DNA from: Chitinophagaceae bacterium UBA3430
GTDB lineage: Bacteria > Bacteroidota > Bacteroidia > Chitinophagales > Chitinophagaceae
Direction: 5' to 3'
Assembly (NCBI GenBank): GCA_002378975.1
Contig: DFST01000167.1
Coordinates: forward strand, 17,604-33,206
Length of the DNA stretch: 15,603 bases
Shown: positions 12,633-15,603 of the stretch, piece by piece
How positions within the stretch are numbered: the stretch's first letter is position 1
How the letters are laid out: each line of letters opens with the position of its first letter
The notes under the pieces: generated by a model
What the model was told of the DNA's origin: nothing
What the model saw: only the letters and a program-made list of their open reading frames with translations
Database searches by the model: none
Made by a program: the position numbers and the translations under genes

Positions 12633-13658
12633 ATGGGCATTTTCAACTGGTTCACACAAGAGATCGCGATCGATTTAGGTACCGCGAACACATTGATCAT
12701 CCACAACGATGAGGTCGTGGTGAACGAACCCAGCATTGTGGCGCTCAACCGCAACAATCCGAAAGAGGTGTTGGCTGTCGGTCGAAAAGCGTTGATGATG
12801 CACGAAAAAACGCACGAGAGCATTCGCACGGTGCGTCCATTGAAAGACGGTGTGATCGCGGATTTCAACGCCGCCGAACTCATGATCCGTGAATTGATCA
12901 AACTGGTTTATCCCAAGAAGCCCTTGTTTCCACCAAGCTGGCGCATGATGATCTGCATTCCTTCTTCCATCACGGAAGTGGAAAAGCGTGCGGTACGCGA
13001 CAGTGCCGAACAAGCCGGCGCCAAAGAAGTATATCTCATTCACGAACCCATGGCAGCTGCCTTGGGTATCGGCATCGATGTGGGTGAGCCCGTCGGAAAT
13101 ATGATCATTGACATTGGAGGTGGAACAACGGGTATTACCATCATTGCCCTTGCGGGTATCGTCTGCGATCAGTCCATTCGCGTGGCCGGTGATGAATTCA
13201 CGGCCGATATCATGGAAGCACTTCGTCGTTATCACAGTTTATTGATCGGCGAGCGCACAGCCGAACAAATCAAGATCCATGTGGGTGCTGCCATGAAAGA
13301 GATCGACAATCCGCCTGCTGATTTTGCCGTGAACGGACGTGACCTGGTGACCGGTATTCCCAAGCAGATCATGGTGAGTTATCAAGAGATCGCCGAGGCG
13401 CTCGATAAGAGCATCTTCAAAATCGAAGAAGCCATCCTCAAAGCCTTGGAACAAACTCCTCCGGAGTTGGCGGCCGATATTTATCGTCGGGGATTGTACC
13501 TGACGGGTGGTGGCGCTTTGCTGCGTGGACTTGACAAGCGTCTCGGCGCCAAGATCAAGTTGCCTGTGCACATTGCCGACGATCCGCTGAAAAGCGTGGT
13601 GACAGGAACCGGCATCGCCCTGAAGCATTATGACAACTATCCCTTCGTGATGCGCTAG
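12633..13658 (+). CDS. mreB: Rod shape-determining protein MreB
   Basis: Bacterial actin that polymerises under the inner membrane and guides lateral cell-wall synthesis by the elongasome. It has 341 residues, the normal length. The actin-fold nucleotide motifs are visible: IAIDLGTANT at 11-20 (phosphate 1), IIDIGGGTTGI in the middle (phosphate 2) and LTGGGALLRGLD near the C-terminus (adenosine). The N-terminal MGIFNWF fits a short amphipathic membrane-binding segment, which MreB proteins commonly have. The ATG at 12633 gives the standard opening. It is the first gene of an operon with mreC 5 nt downstream, then mreD and PBP2. The promoter candidate is at 12577-12607. It indicates a rod-shaped or elongating cell. 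Confidence 0.98.
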   Translation: MGIFNWFTQEIAIDLGTANTLIIHNDEVVVNEPSIVALNRNNPKEVLAVGRKALMMHEKTHESIRTVRPLKDGVIADFNAAELMIRELIKLVYPKKPLFPPSWRMMICIPSSITEVEKRAVRDSAEQAGAKEVYLIHEPMAAALGIGIDVGEPVGNMIIDIGGGTTGITIIALAGIVCDQSIRVAGDEFTADIMEALRRYHSLLIGERTAEQIKIHVGAAMKEIDNPPADFAVNGRDLVTGIPKQIMVSYQEIAEALDKSIFKIEEAILKALEQTPPELAADIYRRGLYLTGGGALLRGLDKRLGAKIKLPVHIADDPLKSVVTGTGIALKHYDNYPFVMR

Positions 13659-13663
13659 TCCCT

Positions 13664-14539
13664 ATGCGGAACGTATTCCTTTTCATCCGTCGCTATCATA
13701 CATTCTTGCTGTTCCTGCTGTTGCAGGTTCTGTGTTGGTGGTTTTTAGCTTCTTTCAATCGATTTCATCAGGCACGCTTTCTCGGTGTGGCTCAGGAGTT
13801 AACCGGTTCCATCAACCAACGCTATGATCGGGTCGAAGATTTCTTTCAGTTGCGTGCGGAAAATGAACGCGTACATGGAATGAACGATTCACTCTTGAAT
13901 CAATTGTCCGAGAATAGCTTACTGGTCGATACTCAACAGCAGGTGCGTCAAGAGATCGGCACCGACAGCCTGAAAACATTGCGTCGTTATGTCTATCGCT
14001 CGGCTACCGTCATTTACAATTCGATCAACGAGGAGAAGAATTATTTCCAGATCGATCGTGGCGCCGAAGAGGGCATTCGGGAGAACATGGCCGTTTTGAA
14101 TTCCGATGGGTCGGCGGTAGGCGTGATCGTGATGGTGAGTCCGCATTTTGCGCAGGCCATGAGTTTGCTGCACGTGCAACAACGCGTCAATGCCTCGCTG
14201 AAGAAGACCGGTGATTTTGGCACCTTGGAGTGGGATGGCGCTCATCCCGACCAGCTCTTGCTCAAAGGCATTCCCAAGAGTTTGTTCTTGAAAATCGGCG
14301 ACACCGTAGTGACCAGTTCGTACTCATTCAACTTTCCGCCGGGGAAGATCCTGGGTAAGGTGAGCGCATTATCGACCGATAAGCGTACCAACTTTCACAT
14401 CATCGAGGTAAAACCGGCAGCCAACTTCCGCAACCTCCAGCAAGTATTTGTAGTCGAGAATCTGCAGCTGGAGGAACAACTGAATCTGAACCGGGAGTCG
14501 CGCAAACGCATTGAAGATCCCAAAAGCCGTCGCCCATGA
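13664..14539 (+). CDS. mreC: Rod shape-determining protein MreC
   Basis: Bitopic inner-membrane protein of the elongasome that links cytoplasmic MreB to periplasmic PBP2. It has 291 residues. Residues 1-10 are cytoplasmic and basic; 11-30 form a single membrane helix (YHTFLLFLLLQVLCWWFLAS). A coiled-coil-like region at about 45-100 is rich in Glu, Gln, Arg and Leu, as expected for dimer formation. The periplasmic beta domain carries the family motif DRGAEEGIRENMAVLNSDGSAVG (131-153), and later IGDTVVTSSYSFNFPPGKILG (211-231). The ATG lies 5 nt after the mreB stop, and the stop overlaps the mreD start by 4 nt (ATGA at 14536-14539). A basic tail (KSRRP) ends the protein. Confidence 0.96.
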   Translation: MRNVFLFIRRYHTFLLFLLLQVLCWWFLASFNRFHQARFLGVAQELTGSINQRYDRVEDFFQLRAENERVHGMNDSLLNQLSENSLLVDTQQQVRQEIGTDSLKTLRRYVYRSATVIYNSINEEKNYFQIDRGAEEGIRENMAVLNSDGSAVGVIVMVSPHFAQAMSLLHVQQRVNASLKKTGDFGTLEWDGAHPDQLLLKGIPKSLFLKIGDTVVTSSYSFNFPPGKILGKVSALSTDKRTNFHIIEVKPAANFRNLQQVFVVENLQLEEQLNLNRESRKRIEDPKSRRP

Positions 14540-15069
14540 GTTCGTTCTTTCGCTATTTTTTCCGGGCCTTGGTGCTGATCGCCATTCAGGTCTATTTACT
14601 GAATAAGGTGCCTCACCTGCATCGCCTCGTTGTGCCCTCCCTGTATTTTGTGTTTGTACTTTGGCTGCCCTTTTCCTTGTCGCGTACAGCCTTGTTGATC
14701 CAGGCATTTTTATTGGGACTTACGGTCGACTATTTTTTACTGACCCCCGGGCTCCATGCGGCAGCCTGCGTATTGATCGCCTTCCTGCGTCCTTATTTGA
14801 TCACGTTGCTCATGCCACGGGAGACCCAGGAATTCCAGTACCCAGAACCTTCACCCCGCGCCATGCAGTGGGCACCCTACTCGGTGTATGTCCTTTTTCT
14901 CTCCTTTGTTCATCATTTCTACCTCACCTTCCTCCAATGGCTGAGTGTGGGTACGTTCTGGTCATTCATCGGGAAGACCTTGCTGGGTACGGTGATCAGC
15001 TTTTTGCTGATCCTGACCGCAGATCTACTCTTCCCCCGACAACAATCGTATCGAACCAACACCGCGTGA
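14536..15069 (+). CDS. mreD: Rod shape-determining protein MreD
   Basis: Small polytopic membrane protein of the elongasome, 177 residues, required with MreB, MreC, PBP2 and RodA for lateral wall growth. Hydrophobic segments lie at about 8-24, 32-50, 53-70, 73-95, 113-135 and 140-165. The sequence is poorly conserved, as is usual for MreD, but the GLTVDYFLLTPGLHAAACVLIAFLRPYL stretch (from about residue 59) has the family's D-x(n)-G-x-H/N-A pattern. The start overlaps the mreC stop by 4 nt, so position and topology settle the call. It is followed by a 67-bp gap and the PBP2 gene. Confidence 0.93.
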   Translation: MSSFFRYFFRALVLIAIQVYLLNKVPHLHRLVVPSLYFVFVLWLPFSLSRTALLIQAFLLGLTVDYFLLTPGLHAAACVLIAFLRPYLITLLMPRETQEFQYPEPSPRAMQWAPYSVYVLFLSFVHHFYLTFLQWLSVGTFWSFIGKTLLGTVISFLLILTADLLFPRQQSYRTNTA

Positions 15070-15116
15070 TCACTTTTAATTTGGAACGCGGGCTTTCCCA
15101 TGCGTAATTTGTAACC

Positions 15117-15130
15117 GCGACGAACGTCGC
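15117..15130 (+). other. Short GC-rich hairpin just before the PBP2 start
   Basis: GCGACG (15117-15122) pairs with CGTCGC (15125-15130) around two bases (or five pairs with a 4-nt loop), 6 nt before the PBP2 ATG. No T-run follows, so it is not a terminator. It may affect translation of PBP2 relative to mreBCD, or be chance. Confidence 0.35.
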
Positions 15131-15136
15131 TCACCC

Positions 15137-15603
15137 ATGTCCATTTATCACCAAGCTCGAAGCCGCAGCATTCAGTTCCTGATCCTCGCCGTTGTCGTGG
15201 TCATTCTGCTCCGCTTGTTTTATCTGCAAGTGGTCGACAGTCGATATCGACAACTCGCCATGGACAATGCCGTTTATGCCAAGGTCATCTATCCCGAGCG
15301 CGGCATCATTTACGATCGCGACGGGAAGGCCATCCTGAACAACACCATCATTTACGATTTGATGGTAACACCGGCTGAGGTACGCGGCATTGATACACTC
15401 GAACTCTGCCGACTGCTCGACATGGATACCGCTGATTTCCGGAAGCGAATGGTTGATGCGATCGTGAAGAACACGGCGGTCCGTCCTTCGGTCTTTCGCG
15501 GATTGCTGACCAAAGAACTCCAAGCGCGCTTCGAGGAGAATGGATGGAAATTCCCGGGCTTCAATTTGGTCGAACGGCCGCTGCGCTATTATCCCTTCAA
15601 TGC
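15137..15603 (+). CDS. mrdA: Penicillin-binding protein 2, N-terminal part (runs off window)
   Basis: Class B PBP, the transpeptidase of the elongasome, which cross-links peptidoglycan in the periplasm together with RodA. The frame is open from ATG 15137-15139 to the window end (155 codons and 2 bases), about a quarter of a normal protein, so the catalytic serine motif is not seen. The N-terminus MSIYHQARSRSIQFL is basic, followed by a membrane anchor at about 13-30. The pedestal motif IYPERGIIYDRDGKAILNN (51-69) is diagnostic of class B PBPs, and the remainder matches the linker domain. Its place 67 bp after mreD, on the same strand, is the standard mre operon order, with rodA expected next. 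PBP2 rather than PBP3 is inferred from this context. Confidence 0.93.
   Translation, partial: MSIYHQARSRSIQFLILAVVVVILLRLFYLQVVDSRYRQLAMDNAVYAKVIYPERGIIYDRDGKAILNNTIIYDLMVTPAEVRGIDTLELCRLLDMDTADFRKRMVDAIVKNTAVRPSVFRGLLTKELQARFEENGWKFPGFNLVERPLRYYPFN

Noticed and set aside
12675..13235. 186-codon open frame on the minus strand inside mreB
   Set aside because: It is a shadow of mreB; the translated product is His-rich low-grade sequence without recognisable motifs.
1..15603. Mobile element, prophage, CRISPR array or toxin-antitoxin pair
   Set aside because: I found no transposase, integrase, phage structural gene, regularly spaced repeats or paired small toxin/antitoxin ORFs; the genes are mainly conserved housekeeping types.

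Overview
The window reads as chromosomal DNA from a member of the Bacteroidota, most likely the Chitinophagales or a close relative. This rests on the sequence style of the proteins (RF1, SerRS, cyclophilin with a family-specific insert), the absence of Shine-Dalgarno sequences before starts, several TANNTTTG-type -7 boxes, and a mreB-mreC-mreD-PBP2 operon. The placement is inference from family resemblance; no 16S or other decisive marker is present.

Layout. (1) 1-615: C-terminal part of prfA (RF1), plus strand, followed by a structured gap and an intrinsic terminator at 782-807. (2) 792-2668: a minus-strand cluster read as small conserved protein > cyclophilin PPIase > gcvH > VanZ-like membrane protein. 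(3) 2713-3981: serS, plus strand, with a strong two-way terminator. (4) 4037-5240: minus strand, an AlkB-like membrane di-iron monooxygenase and a possible 31-residue ORF. (5) 5348-7978: a DUF1800-DUF1501 pair, plus strand. (6) 8075-9859: POT/PTR peptide transporter, minus strand. (7) 9980-11263: purD, plus strand. (8) 11285-12511: MFS transporter, minus strand. (9) 12633 to the window end: mreB, mreC, mreD and the start of a class B PBP2, the cell-elongation operon.

Orientation alternates almost strictly. There are four convergent junctions (prfA/vanZ, serS/alkB, DUF1501/POT, purD/MFS) and four divergent ones. All four convergent junctions carry a hairpin or an inverted repeat. Two of them carry copies of one short repeat (about AGTTCARTGTTCANNGTTCAGC), and a third carries a different long inverted repeat. 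In one case the repeat supplies the last codons of the MFS gene. The divergent gaps (45-121 bp) carry promoter-like boxes, and two of these lie only 4 bp from the start codon, which suggests leaderless mRNAs.

The content is mainly housekeeping: translation (RF1, SerRS), one-carbon/glycine metabolism (GcvH), purine synthesis (PurD), transport and cell shape. I see no phage, IS element, CRISPR array, tRNA or rRNA gene, and no convincing new multi-gene system. The least understood parts are the DUF1800/DUF1501 pair, the small ORF at 4037-4132, the 115-residue protein at 2321-2668, the structured gap after prfA and the intergenic repeats.
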